From Lichtheimia corymbifera B2541 (taxonomy: Eukaryota > Mucoromycota > Mucoromycetes > Mucorales > Lichtheimiaceae): a DNA stretch of 41,704 nt. The position numbers and the translations under genes are program-made. The DNA lies in assembly GCA_000697475.1 (NCBI GenBank), contig JNEU01000760.1, forward strand, positions 1 through 41,704. The letters are read 5' to 3'. Positions 32,301-41,704 of this stretch are shown here, piece by piece. Each line of letters starts with the position of its first letter. Position 1 is the first letter of the stretch. Below the pieces are notes generated by a model, which made no database searches, was not told the origin of the DNA, and saw only the letters and a list, made by a program, of their open reading frames with translations.

Positions 32301-34274
32301 ATCCATCGATAGCTGTGGGTGCATAGATGACAAGTTGAGGCGGATTGACTTGAAGAGCCATTCTCCGATGAAGTGGGTTGACCATGTTCCAAAATCGGTG
32401 TGACACGGACCGTAGTTCCATATTCATGTCAGCCATGGGCGTCGCGTATTGAATAGAGGGTCGCAGTAATGTCAATGAAAGAATGATAAGGCATAGCTAA
32501 ATAATATCATGTCAGTGAATCTGATTTCTCAATGGATCCTCCCCTCTTCTCTTACCATCAAAGCATTGTAGGTTCTATGCGTCTTGAATTGCTTGCACTC
32601 TGCACAGCTTTTTGGAACATTGTCATCCGCAGGTTCTTGAACAGGGCAAAAGTCGTCTGCTTGGTCTTCATCCATGCCAAATTTAGCAAGTTCACGAAGG
32701 CGCTTCGATGTTTGGCGATCATCCAGGTCCGTCAACTGCATAATAATAAGGTCAACATACATATAAAAGCGCGCGGGAATATAACATACCTCAACACATT
32801 TGACATTAACTGCAAGGAATGCCAAAGTAAACGTCATATCAAGTGCATAACCGACGAGTAGAGCAATCCTTGCAAACAAGCAAAATTCGTTGATCAATGG
32901 GACATCCATGGCAGTGCTGATAGCGAGAATGACTTGTTCTGCTAGTAGAGTCAAGGTCATGGGTAATCCGACACTTTCAAGTCCTATACATAGAATTGCA
33001 TGAGAGACGTTTTCTATTTATAAAATAAACTCACACTTTTTGTGCACACACATACCACGACCGATTTTTTCTTTGATTTGCATATCACAACCAGCGCTGA
33101 GAACGGCTTCTGTCAAGAGTAGCATGTTTTCAATGGACGCCATCGTAGGAACCACCAGTAAGAGATACAATGGTGCAATCGAGAGCTTCATATCGAATGA
33201 ATCAAGAATCCCCATCGTCGTCGTGTAAGATGCAACCACTGTAAACATGACTGCAAAGCCGTGTGCGAATTGAGAACGGACATGATGCGCATATCCAGTA
33301 AACAAACCAGAGGCGATAAAACATACAAGGATGAAGGTTCCAAGGTAAAGATACGCGTGATCCAATATCAAGATTTTAAACTAGAAAGGTAGAGACATTA
33401 GCTACTACTATACACTCACATATTCCTTTTTTTTTACCTTGTAGTTTAGTAATTGTGGATGCATATGGAATTGTGTTTGCCAAGCTTCTGCTGCTGCTGC
33501 ATCTGACTCCTGATGATGATGATGATCACCGCCATCCACCGGTAGGGGTTCAATATGCATCTGCGTGCTGACACTTTGCCATAGTGCGTCCCATACACGT
33601 TTTGAATAGGCCATATAAGTAGGTGATGATGATTGTTGTTGCAAAAAGACTGTAATCATGATAGAATCGGCTGAACGGAAGCGTCCATGCTTGTCAAGGG
33701 TGACGTTGCCAAAGACTGAGAGTGGGTGCATGGATAATCCGGTTGTCTCGGAAACTGAGCCGGCACGCGTGTTGATAATATCCATCATGGAAGAATCCAT
33801 CATTTCTTGGTGGTCTTTATCATTCCAGTAGTGTGTAGGTGAATGGATCATGCATTGTCCATAATGTAATTTGCATATGCTTGCAAGGGACGATAATTTG
33901 CCATCCACTGTAACTGAATGACTGGTCAACGCTCGCTCAATATTGCGTGCATGGTTCAAGAGTGTAGAGTCGACACTGCGTTTGTCGTTGGTAATGCGCA
34001 CTTGCTGTACAATGAGTCCTGGTACTGAAGACAATGTCGCATTTTCGGGTTGCAAATGAGGAGAGAATTCCCAAAAGCGTGCATCGACGTGGTTGGTTGT
34101 TGTGGAAGGCGTGATCGAGTTGACAGAATGGAAAATGAAGGTATATGAGTAGAAGGCAATGAACAAAAGAGAAAGAACAAGAAAAGGGAATGTTCGTGTG
34201 CCGCATTGTTTCCCATAGGAATAAAAGTAGGCACACAGTCGTGTTTGATGCCTGGTTGGTGCCCTTGTAGGCAT
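29350..34274 (-). CDS. SCAP (SREBP cleavage-activating protein) homologue with Cys-rich tail
   Basis: Five exons read complement(34274-33438, 33380-33056, 32983-32790, 32735-32556, 32496-29350), giving about 1560 aa. A membrane helix at about 30-50 is followed by a long luminal loop. Exons 2-3 hold the sterol-sensing domain: five helices, ending in the SCAP/HMG-CoA-reductase hallmark VKCVELTDLDDR. Two more helices follow (about 513-530 and 625-655). From about 725 there are at least six WD40 repeats, for example VVSCGQDGRIIMWD, WIAAGFDDGIIRVW and VLVSGSSDGAVKVWDFE. SCAP escorts SREBP from the ER to Golgi when sterol is low. The last ~100 residues are unusual: GCKCGDKCAGSSACCGG, then further CC and C motifs, a Cys-rich tail I do not know from other SCAPs. 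Exon 5 is one uninterrupted 3.1 kb frame. Confidence 0.92.
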
Positions 34275-34983
34275 AAGAAAATATTGGTAAAGGAAAAAAA
34301 GAAAGAAAGGAGGGATTACAGTGTGCAAGTGTGTGAGAGAGAGGAAAAGGAACAAAGGGACCAACAAGCAAGCAACATAATCAACCTGTGTGCTGGTTTA
34401 CTCTCCGCATGCTGCATGTGTGAAGTTGGCACTTTAGGCAATCTGCTTGTCAAGATGCAATGTTTCAGTTCTAAAGTAATGTCATTGCTTGCTTTGGTCG
34501 CTCTCTTTTTCTTTGTTGTATCATTGGGGAAGAAAGAGGAAGAGAAAAACAATCACAAATGGATACTCATTGTCAAGATGTATATAATCATATCCCCCAA
34601 TCCATCCACCCCACCCAGCTGCATTAACATACGATAAAAAACCCACAGCATTCAACAGGTGTACAAAACCTTATCATATGATGCACATGCTTGGTTGAGC
34701 AATTGGACTTGTGCAACAATGCATGGTTACATTCCTCTGAAGGTGAAAAGTTTTTTTTCTTTCTTTCTTTTTCGATGCACTGTTGAATAATGACAAAATG
34801 CTATGTATATATATAATTACAAAAGAGTGTTGAAACGATGCCGTATATAAAGTAGAAAAAGAGGGGAGAGATGATGCCAAGGAAGAAGAAACAATGAGAT
34901 GATGATGATGATGAGGGAGGAGGTAGAGGTGGACGTGAAAGGGGGGGGGAGAGAGAATAATGTGACAATGCATGCAGATTAAA
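34275..34983. other. Spacer: SCAP promoter and arrestin 3' flank
   Basis: Contains AT-rich tracts (TATATATATAATTAC near 34805), T/C-rich runs near 34750-34770 and a GAT microsatellite near 34896-34912. A plus-strand frame at 34206-34637 is antisense to the SCAP first exon and is not called. Confidence 0.5.
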
Positions 34984-36468
34984 TTATGCGGTGGTACCAG
35001 GGATGGCAATGGATTCATAGGTTGGGAGAGAACCAGAGAAGCTGTACAAACGACCTGATCGTACAGCAGTGGTGTAGGATGGCACACGTGATAAGTCGAA
35101 TCCTTCCCATGGTAATGGTTGCTGTTGGTGTTGTTGCTGTTGCTGCTCTCCTTCATCGCCACTATTATTGGCACTATCAGGAATTTCTTGGATACGGTTG
35201 GCAGCTGCATTGGGGATGGCGATCGCTACAGATTGTGGCAAGTTGCCAGAAGCAATCATGCCTTCAATGGTACGCGTATCATAAGGCAATGTTTTCCACG
35301 CATCTTCATAGGCTGGTAATTGATTGGCGTCTTCATCGGGTGCTACTGCGGCAATGATGATAGGCACAGCTGCACGTAATTCTATTGCGGGGGAAGAAAT
35401 AACCATGTCAGACTAGGACAAAAATGAGATAGCAAGGAATGATGAATGCATACCTGAAATATGACCATCGCCGTTGATAAGTGAAACAGTGAATTTGAGC
35501 TTGTGCTTAATTTTGATCAGCTCACTCGTAGTATCCGATTGAATACGTCCTTGATGTTCATTTGGCACTTGGAGTATTTCCGTCCTTGTCCATCGATCCA
35601 TCGAAGGCGCAAATTGCTCATCACGTACTGTTTTGATGACCCGACCTTCACTCCTTGTATGTTCATGGCTTGTTAAGGGGATGTATTCTTTGAGAGTGCA
35701 GGAAATGGCACGAACGGAAAGACCGGGAGCAGTCGGAATCAAATCAAAGCTGACGGGTATCGTGCTGCCACAGCTGAACACCATGCGAGGTACGCTAATG
35801 TTATAGGCAAGCTTGTTTGTCCACTCGTTTGAAATCACCACGGATTGGTTTAGTTCGAGAGATGAAGGAAGCATGACTCGAGATACTCGAATGTTGCGTT
35901 TGGCCACATAATTGATTGAGAAAGCAGGTCGTTCGGCAACAGCTTTCAACCGATAATAAACTTGTCCGAGATCATGTTGAACAGTGCTGGGTAGATCGCC
36001 AGGGAGCGGTAACTCGAAATCCCTAATGAAACAACATTTCCCATATAGAGCTTATCAGTGATCGGTTGCCTTGTTTGATCGTTTTCCCAATAGTCTTACC
36101 ACTTGTATCGACCCACTGCCAAATGATATGTCTTACGCTTTGGTTCCAAAAAGTTCCATGAATGCTCAATGACCGTACGCTCCTCTTTAAAGTGCCGTTG
36201 ACTTGATCCGTGCCCTTGAGAACAATGTCGTCGGATGTTAGCTTGTTGATTGCATTATCATTATACACCCATTACTACCTTCAACCCAGTTTACTTTGGT
36301 TTTGCCTTGGAATTTGAGGATGATGGATTTGATCTTTGTGTTTTCATGGCAGTTGAGGATCACTGTGCCACGGAGGATAACACCAGCTGACTCGTCGACA
36401 GTGCCATGAAGAATGACATGGTCATTCTCAAGGTTAATTGTGAATTCGGGCCCGTGAACGAGTTGCAT
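34984..36468 (-). CDS. Alpha-arrestin (Rsp5 adaptor type)
   Basis: Four exons read complement(36468-36279, 36214-36100, 36022-35454, 35381-34984), giving 423 aa. The arrestin N-domain begins with VHGPEFTINLENDHVILHG and continues with FKEERTVIEHSWNFLEP, then WDFELPLPGDLPSTVQ. The C-domain shows IPVSFDLIPTAPGLSVRAISCTLKEY in sequence. After it comes a flexible tail with three LPxY/VPxY motifs (LPAY 313-316, VPSY 391-394, LPTY 410-413), close to the PPxY motifs that bind WW domains of Rsp5/Nedd4 ligases. Fungal alpha-arrestins bring such ligases to plasma-membrane transporters for endocytosis. Which cargo it serves is not visible. It is divergent from the Bsd2/NDFIP-like gene at 38069. Confidence 0.92.
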
Positions 36469-38068
36469 TGACGATGCAAGAGATAAAGTGACACTGTTTA
36501 TGTTCGCTTAAAAGAGAAAAAGAGGGGGTGGAAAAGAAACTTGACGGCGGGAGAGAAGAGACAACAAGAAGGCTGAAACTTGAAAGAAACCCTCTCTTTG
36601 TACTCTGCACAAAAAAAGACATTTCCCGGCAAGCGGACTTTATACTCGAGGCCCTTTCCGCAAGAGCCCATTTTGTGATTTGACAGGCAAATGTAAGCAA
36701 ATAGAATATCATTTGTCTGTTCTTTCTCAGCCTAAAACCACTCTGGCCTGGGTGCAAATCGATTAATTGCGCACTTTGCTCCATTCCAGCATGATGCCAT
36801 TATTTTCTTGTATCCTTCACACTCACACACTAAATAAATGCCCTAGTCTATTGTATGGGGTGGTTGTTTCATACTCAGTTTTCGTTTTCGTGCGGCATAT
36901 TCCTGATCGTTGGTTCGGTTGTACATAAAAAAAACTACTCTGCCGACAATAATAATATGCTCGTTGTTGCGCGTGTTTGCAACCTAAATATAAACCCATC
37001 GGCAAGATCCGGGCTCTCCTCTTCAACCATTGGCGGGTATGCCGATGTCTCATTGACGATCATTCATTATTGAATTCTGCCATATTGTCTTTATTCTTTT
37101 GTCGATAAACGATAATAAAATAGCCTGTGCTCATATGTTGGGAGATCAGATGGCGATAAGATTTGATGATAGTATATCAATCATCAAGATGGCACGGAAA
37201 AAAATCCTCCTGGGAATGCCATGTGTTTATTGGCTTTTCATAGTCAGCACTAGTGAGCTTTTGGGCGCATGTACCACGTGTGATAGAACCCTGATCCATT
37301 GAGAAAAGGTTCACGGGCCCATTCGGCCTTGTTGGAACAACGCGAAACGTCGGATCTGTGCACAATCGGTAAGTTGCATTCCAATGCAATCTCATTTATG
37401 CCCGCTGCATGGATGCATATCTTGCATAACCTTTGTTACTACCTTGATGGACATACATCGGGTATCTCTATCCGATGACCGATTGTATTCCCATCTTTGG
37501 GATTGACACCGCCCTTTTCAACAAGTTTGGAATGTTCTTTTACTTATCGCCTCTATAATAATACTGTTTTTTGGTATCCCCGCCACCACCCTCTATATCT
37601 GCTAGTTTTATATGGCATTATGCATATAAATATATAATGATGCCAGCAAGATCAAAACACAATCAAAAGTACCATCATGCTGATGATGCAGGCTGCTGCG
37701 TGATCATTTGTTGTTCCTGCATCCTTTATTTACAATGTGCCCTTTTATCACTGTCACATGACCAAGATGATAATGGTTGCATTATTTAATACATGGCTGC
37801 TTGGAATGGGTCTGTCTGATAATATGTGTTTTTTAAGTTCTCCCACGCAAAACGATGATGTGTGTGCAGGTTTGCAGCAGTCAGGAGTAAGATATGTCGG
37901 TGTAACACCAAATGTGGGATGCATTGCGCACGTCTTGAATTTCAGCTGCTCTTAATTACTTTGCTTTGGTTTCTATTGCCGTGGTAATCTGCCAATGAGT
38001 AACAACAGCAGTTACCAAAGGGTATCGTATCTTTTTTCTTTGTTCTTTTCATTCTTTTATTGACGACC
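36469..38068. other. 1.6 kb divergent intergenic region
   Basis: Shared upstream region of the alpha-arrestin gene (minus) and the Bsd2-like gene (plus). A pyrimidine-rich stretch lies next to each start. Several short frames exist, none with a recognisable protein. No RNA gene was seen. Confidence 0.5.
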
Positions 38069-39079
38069 ATGCTGCAGATTCCAACAACAATTCCTCAACA
38101 AGAAGACGATGCCGCCATTCTGCATCCGTCGCCATCGAGATCGTCGTCTCCTCCACCATACCAACGATCCGTGAATGACCAACAACGTAACGACTTGGAG
38201 GCTACCTTTGATGAATCCTTGGATGCCAGTGAAACACAACAACTGTTGCCACAGCAACCAGAAACGACTTGTCCACAACAACAACACCATCACCACGTTG
38301 CATCCACAAACGACGGCGTCTTCAACAACATCTCTGCAAAGCCTGATACGAGCAAGGATAGCAGTAGCGGCAGTAATGAGACACCCCCTGTAAGTGTGCA
38401 ATTATCAACGTGTATCAAAGAACAAGTGTCTTATGCCATGATGACGATGATACAAGGCTTATGAAGAAGCAGCAGCCGATACCACACCACCTTACTGGCA
38501 TACAGCAGTCGTTGCTCCCTCTGGTGATGAGTTTGTCTTGATTGAAGGTTTACCTGTCGGCAATCTGCTACAATTTGGATGGAACCTCTGCAGTGAGTGG
38601 ACCCAATCTAAAGCATGGTATTGATTCTTTTGGCTCACTCACACCATCCATTATAGTCTCTGTCAGCTTCCAATTCATTGGTTTTATGCTCACCTATTTA
38701 TTTAGTACGACGCATGCCGCTAGAGTAAGTGCAACTTAAGGGAGTACTCAATATCAATCCTAGCTAATGGCTGCGTTATAGAACGGATCCCGCTGTGGTC
38801 TAGGAGCTACCTTTGTCCAATTTGGTTTTCTGATGAAGAGCAGTAAGTGAAGGAGGATCAATGTGAGTCATCATATTTGAGTCTAATAGCCTTTCAGATG
38901 GTGTGCTACAGGATGACGAGGACGAGGATTCATCAGACAATGGGCAATCTGATGTCATAGCTTATATGCTTATGGTATGCGGATGGTTCATTATCCTGCG
39001 AGCCATCGCTGATTACATCCGTGTCAAGCGTCTGGAGCAAATCATAGCAACCCAACCCAGCGCAGCCAACCTTGTCTAA
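38069..39079 (+). CDS. Bsd2/NDFIP-family ubiquitin-ligase adaptor
   Basis: Five exons (38069-38389, 38457-38592, 38657-38724, 38782-38842, 38898-39079) give 255 aa. The cytosolic N-terminus holds PPPY (28-31), PPAY (106-109) and PPYW (about 118-121), WW-domain ligands. A conserved segment, DGVFNNISAKP and then EEFVLIEGLPVGNLLQFGWN-like sequence (here DEFVLIEGLPVGN), leads into three membrane segments (about 130-155, 173-195, 213-240). This is the layout of yeast Bsd2 and animal NDFIP proteins, which sit in Golgi/endosomal membranes and bring Rsp5/Nedd4 to clients. In yeast these include the metal transporter Smf1. The length is normal for the family. Convergent with the TEN1-like gene. Confidence 0.92.
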
Positions 39080-39255
39080 TCCATAGTATTCCCCCTCCCT
39101 TTTTTTCTCATTTTCACCAAACAATGGTTTCTTTTTTCCTTTCCTGACCGAGTATTCATTGTGTCAAATCCGTGAGCAATCATTTCACGCACGTTGTTGT
39201 AAAAGAAGAAGGATAACCGATATCACAGACCCATCAATCCCATATTTGATCCATT

Positions 39256-39719
39256 CTACTGAAACTGTTCCATATATTTACGCTTGTATTGAGCAGCCTT
39301 CTCGTACAATTCTAGATCTAGGGTATCCATACTTCGAGCAACGCGTGGGCGTAAAATCAACTTTGCCTACATACGACATCCAGGATCAGATACCAGCAAC
39401 GTCAAACGATGGATATGTTGTTCCTCACCTCGTTACTTTGCAGCTCTCCAATAAACTCAATCATGGCCCCGATCGGAAAAGAAAACGGATCAAGGAGTGC
39501 TGTATCGATTTCCAATTGGTAGTCATCGTACTCAATCGTTGCAAGGTTGGCTCCAGGATCGAAGGTTTTTAAACTAAAGAGTTCCATGAAGGCGATGCTG
39601 TGGACGCCGGCTTATAACACTTACATGCCTTTAAGACGCACCGATTTGTTGGCAAACGCTTGTGGGTCGTCTCTAATTTCGGTCAAGCGCAACACGAGCT
39701 GGCCAGAAGGTACTTGCAT
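39256..39719 (-). CDS. TEN1: TEN1-like telomere-capping protein (OB fold)
   Basis: Three exons read complement(39719-39625, 39573-39429, 39366-39256), giving 116 aa, close to the usual TEN1 size. The protein begins MQVPSGQLVLRLTEIR, continues SVRLKG-ILKTFDPGANLATIEY, then LEIDTALLDPFSFPIGAMIEF IGEL, and ends in a charged helix (MDTLDLELYEKAAQYKRKY). This strand pattern is that of the TEN1 OB fold, which forms the CST complex with CTC1/Cdc13 and STN1 on telomere ends. Introns are 51 and 62 nt. The frame stays open upstream with another ATG at 39890, but the inner ATG gives the expected N-terminus. Assignment rests on pattern, not alignment. Confidence 0.8.
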
Positions 39720-40049
39720 GGAAAAGAAGAGCGGTGTTACTATGACAGCATGTGGTACTAAACTTGGTAGACAACGACGACAACGCACGTGATGCATCCA
39801 AAAATCCCATTGCATTATCCCTCTAATGATTGCATTGCGTAAACGCCTAGAAATAGTGAGGATTGAAGGTAGAATTGATAGCATGATCATAATAAAAGAT
39901 AATTGATTGATGGGGATGAAGAAGGTTTCAATTGAATACGTAAAAAAGCACCCTCATAGACATCCACTTGATATTGATCTCTTTCAATCCAGAAAGAAAC
40001 CAAATGACCCACATATTTCACATATGAATTGATTGTACAATGCCCTTTT
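39720..40049. other. Spacer before the right repeat arm
   Basis: AT-rich promoter side of the TEN1-like gene. No feature recognised. Confidence 0.5.
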
Positions 40050-41592
40050 AATATGTTGAAATCAATGAAAAAGTCGAAGAGTAGCACACGGTAGTGTGTG
40101 GATGTTTATCGAGTAAGTGTGATAAGGGAATAGCATTGTAAATTGAACAAGCTACGGATGAATCACATAGAGGGTAGCAGGGATAATTGTGCCACTGTAT
40201 TCTTGATTGCTGCCGTCAAGCATCCTTCATCCATGATTGTAAAATAGCTGCTGCATGCATTGACCTGGGTATTCCAATAGCGTCCATGACTGTAAAGCAC
40301 CTTTCGCCAAGATATAATCCATTTTGTGAATCCCATCCAATCCATCATCCTCAGCAGTATCCACGTGGCACGATCCATCGTTCCTGCTGATGACGCGCCA
40401 AGTAACCAAAGCAACATTCTAGGATATCTCATCACTGCACTTGATCCCATCCATCCATGAAATCCAATATGTTGATTGAAAACATAGCCATGCTGATATG
40501 CTCCCTTGTCCATCCGGCTGCTGGTCAATCCTTTCTTGGTCATTTTCTTCCATCGCAGCTTAACCAGGTGAAGATTACTTGTATTGCGGTGTACTTGATG
40601 GCTGATATGGCATCCCATCCATTGTAATCCGTATGTATCAAAGCAAGTTGCTGCAAGTAACTTGAGACAATGGAGTAAAATACATTGATAATAGCAACGG
40701 CTGCTAGTTTGGTCGAGGCAGAGGAGTGTGCCAGAACGTGTGTTGTAGTAGAGTGACAAGGCTGTGAACGCTGTTTGAGTGAAATGGAGTAAAGACCTTG
40801 CTAATGGCAACTGCTGGAATGAATGCTGTTACGTTTGTTGGTGGTTGAGAATCGTACAAGAGAAGGTGGACTGTCAAGAAACGCAGGTGTTGTGGTAGAC
40901 TGTGCATACGCCATGGGACTTGCCATCCAGTCAAAGACAACCGCAACAAGGCAATCGTAGGATTGACATGATGGGTTGAAGCAGGACAATCGTTCGCAGG
41001 TGGTAGTTGTAGTTGAATGGGCAACAGTTGCAAAGGGAAGAAAGAGACAAGAATCTGGGAGTGGAAGAGCTGGAAATTAAAATAGGTTGACCTGCCAGAC
41101 ACTGTCAGGCATATTCATGCACTCTATAAATTAATCCATGACCTTGATTTCCTCTCTCGAACCTGAAACTTGCACACAATATGCTCTTGGACATGCTGAT
41201 CAACTTTGTCTTAATAAAGAACCCATGCTTCATTTGAAAATTACGAAAGGGAGAGCATAATGTGGGGTTTACTATGGCGGCGGGAAATTGGGAAAGCGCC
41301 GGATTTATGAAAAAGTCAATTAGTATGTAGTTTCTTGGGATTCCCCATCTCGCACTTGAAACTTGGTCAGAAGGTACTCTCGCACATGCTGAACAACTTC
41401 ATTCATTTAAAAACCGCATGGTTCATTATGAACATTTTGAATGCCGGCCAGCCCAAATTTAGTGAAAAGTAGGGTCGGCGCTCCTGTTCCCCGAGATTGC
41501 CCACTTCGAACCTGAAACTTTCACACAACATCCTTTCAACCACGCCGAGCAATTTCGTTCTCATAAAGTCCCCACACATCATTATGGAGATT
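40050..41592 (-). repeat. Right arm of the ~1.5 kb inverted dispersed repeat
   Basis: The reverse complement aligns colinearly with 225-1728 over its whole length, with many substitutions and small indels. The inner end (about 40050-40130) matches the inner end of the left arm, and the outer tandem-unit part (about 41140-41592) matches 225-675. A minus-strand frame of 215 codons (40163-40810) lies in it. The left arm breaks the same frame, and I recognise no protein. The two arms are therefore independent or jointly duplicated old copies of one element, in opposite orientation. Confidence 0.8.
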
Positions 41593-41704
41593 TGGAGAAA
41601 CAGGCACCTTTATGTTTTTACATATGCTGTAAGCGTGATGCTATATGACAAGTGGTGTTTGTTCATTGTGAAGTAGGTTGGCCCTGATAGAGCGGAATAT
41701 GCGC

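Noticed and set aside
34206..34637. 143-codon plus-strand frame
   Set aside because: Antisense to the SCAP first exon and promoter, low complexity and Lys/Glu-rich, with no domain.
40163..40810. 215-codon frame in the right repeat arm as a gene
   Set aside because: It does not begin with ATG, and the homologous left arm breaks the same frame repeatedly. It is more likely a remnant or chance frame.
1..41704. A single giant transposon (Starship-like) spanning the window
   Set aside because: No captain-type recombinase or transposase is seen, the contents are conserved core genes, and the arms are old and diverged.
1..41704. CRISPR arrays, bacterial operons, ribosome binding sites
   Set aside because: The sequence is eukaryotic with spliced genes, and no regularly spaced repeat-spacer array was found.

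Overview
The window looks like nuclear DNA of an early-diverging filamentous fungus, most likely Mucoromycota (Mucorales-like). The evidence is dense short introns (about 45-90 nt, GTAAGT/GTATGT donors), moderate AT-richness, and the gene set: an RPE65-type carotenoid cleavage oxygenase of the trisporoid kind, an NBR1 autophagy receptor, SCAP, a fungal TRK potassium transporter, TEN1, and an alginate-lyase-type enzyme that fits polyuronide cell walls. All gene models were spliced by eye and checked for reading-frame continuity. Exon coordinates are given in each entry.

Layout. Positions 225-1728 and 40050-41592 are diverged inverted copies of one ~1.5 kb repeat, so about 38 kb of genes lies between inverted repeat arms. 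The far left also carries degenerate tandem units and an exact 87-bp direct repeat. From about 2.7 to 7.1 kb there are three tandem, decayed copies (A, B, C, all on the minus strand) of one intron-containing gene family of unknown function. Their units are separated by a 137-bp direct repeat. An intronless tRNA-Leu(CAA) at 7855-7937 ends this accessory zone.

From 8.3 kb on there is an ordered set of apparently intact genes: a membrane-anchored glycosyltransferase-like/alginate-lyase fusion (-); a nine-exon protein of unknown function with a PD...EAK motif resembling PD-(D/E)XK nucleases (+); an acidic, Gln/His-rich protein (+); a copper-fist transcription factor (-); an AAAP amino acid transporter (+); a carotenoid oxygenase (+) convergent with NBR1 (-); a TRK potassium transporter (-); SCAP with an unusual Cys-rich tail (-); an alpha-arrestin with PY-like motifs (-); a Bsd2/NDFIP-type adaptor (+); and a small TEN1 telomere protein (-).

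Functional links. The divergent alpha-arrestin and Bsd2/NDFIP genes both belong to families that recruit Rsp5/Nedd4 ubiquitin ligases to membrane cargo, which would include transporters such as those encoded here. The copper-fist factor and Bsd2 are both tied to metal homeostasis in yeasts. These are eukaryotic single genes and no operon is implied. The most novel items are the nine-exon nuclease-like gene, the decayed tandem family, the two-domain glycan protein and the Cys-rich tail of SCAP.
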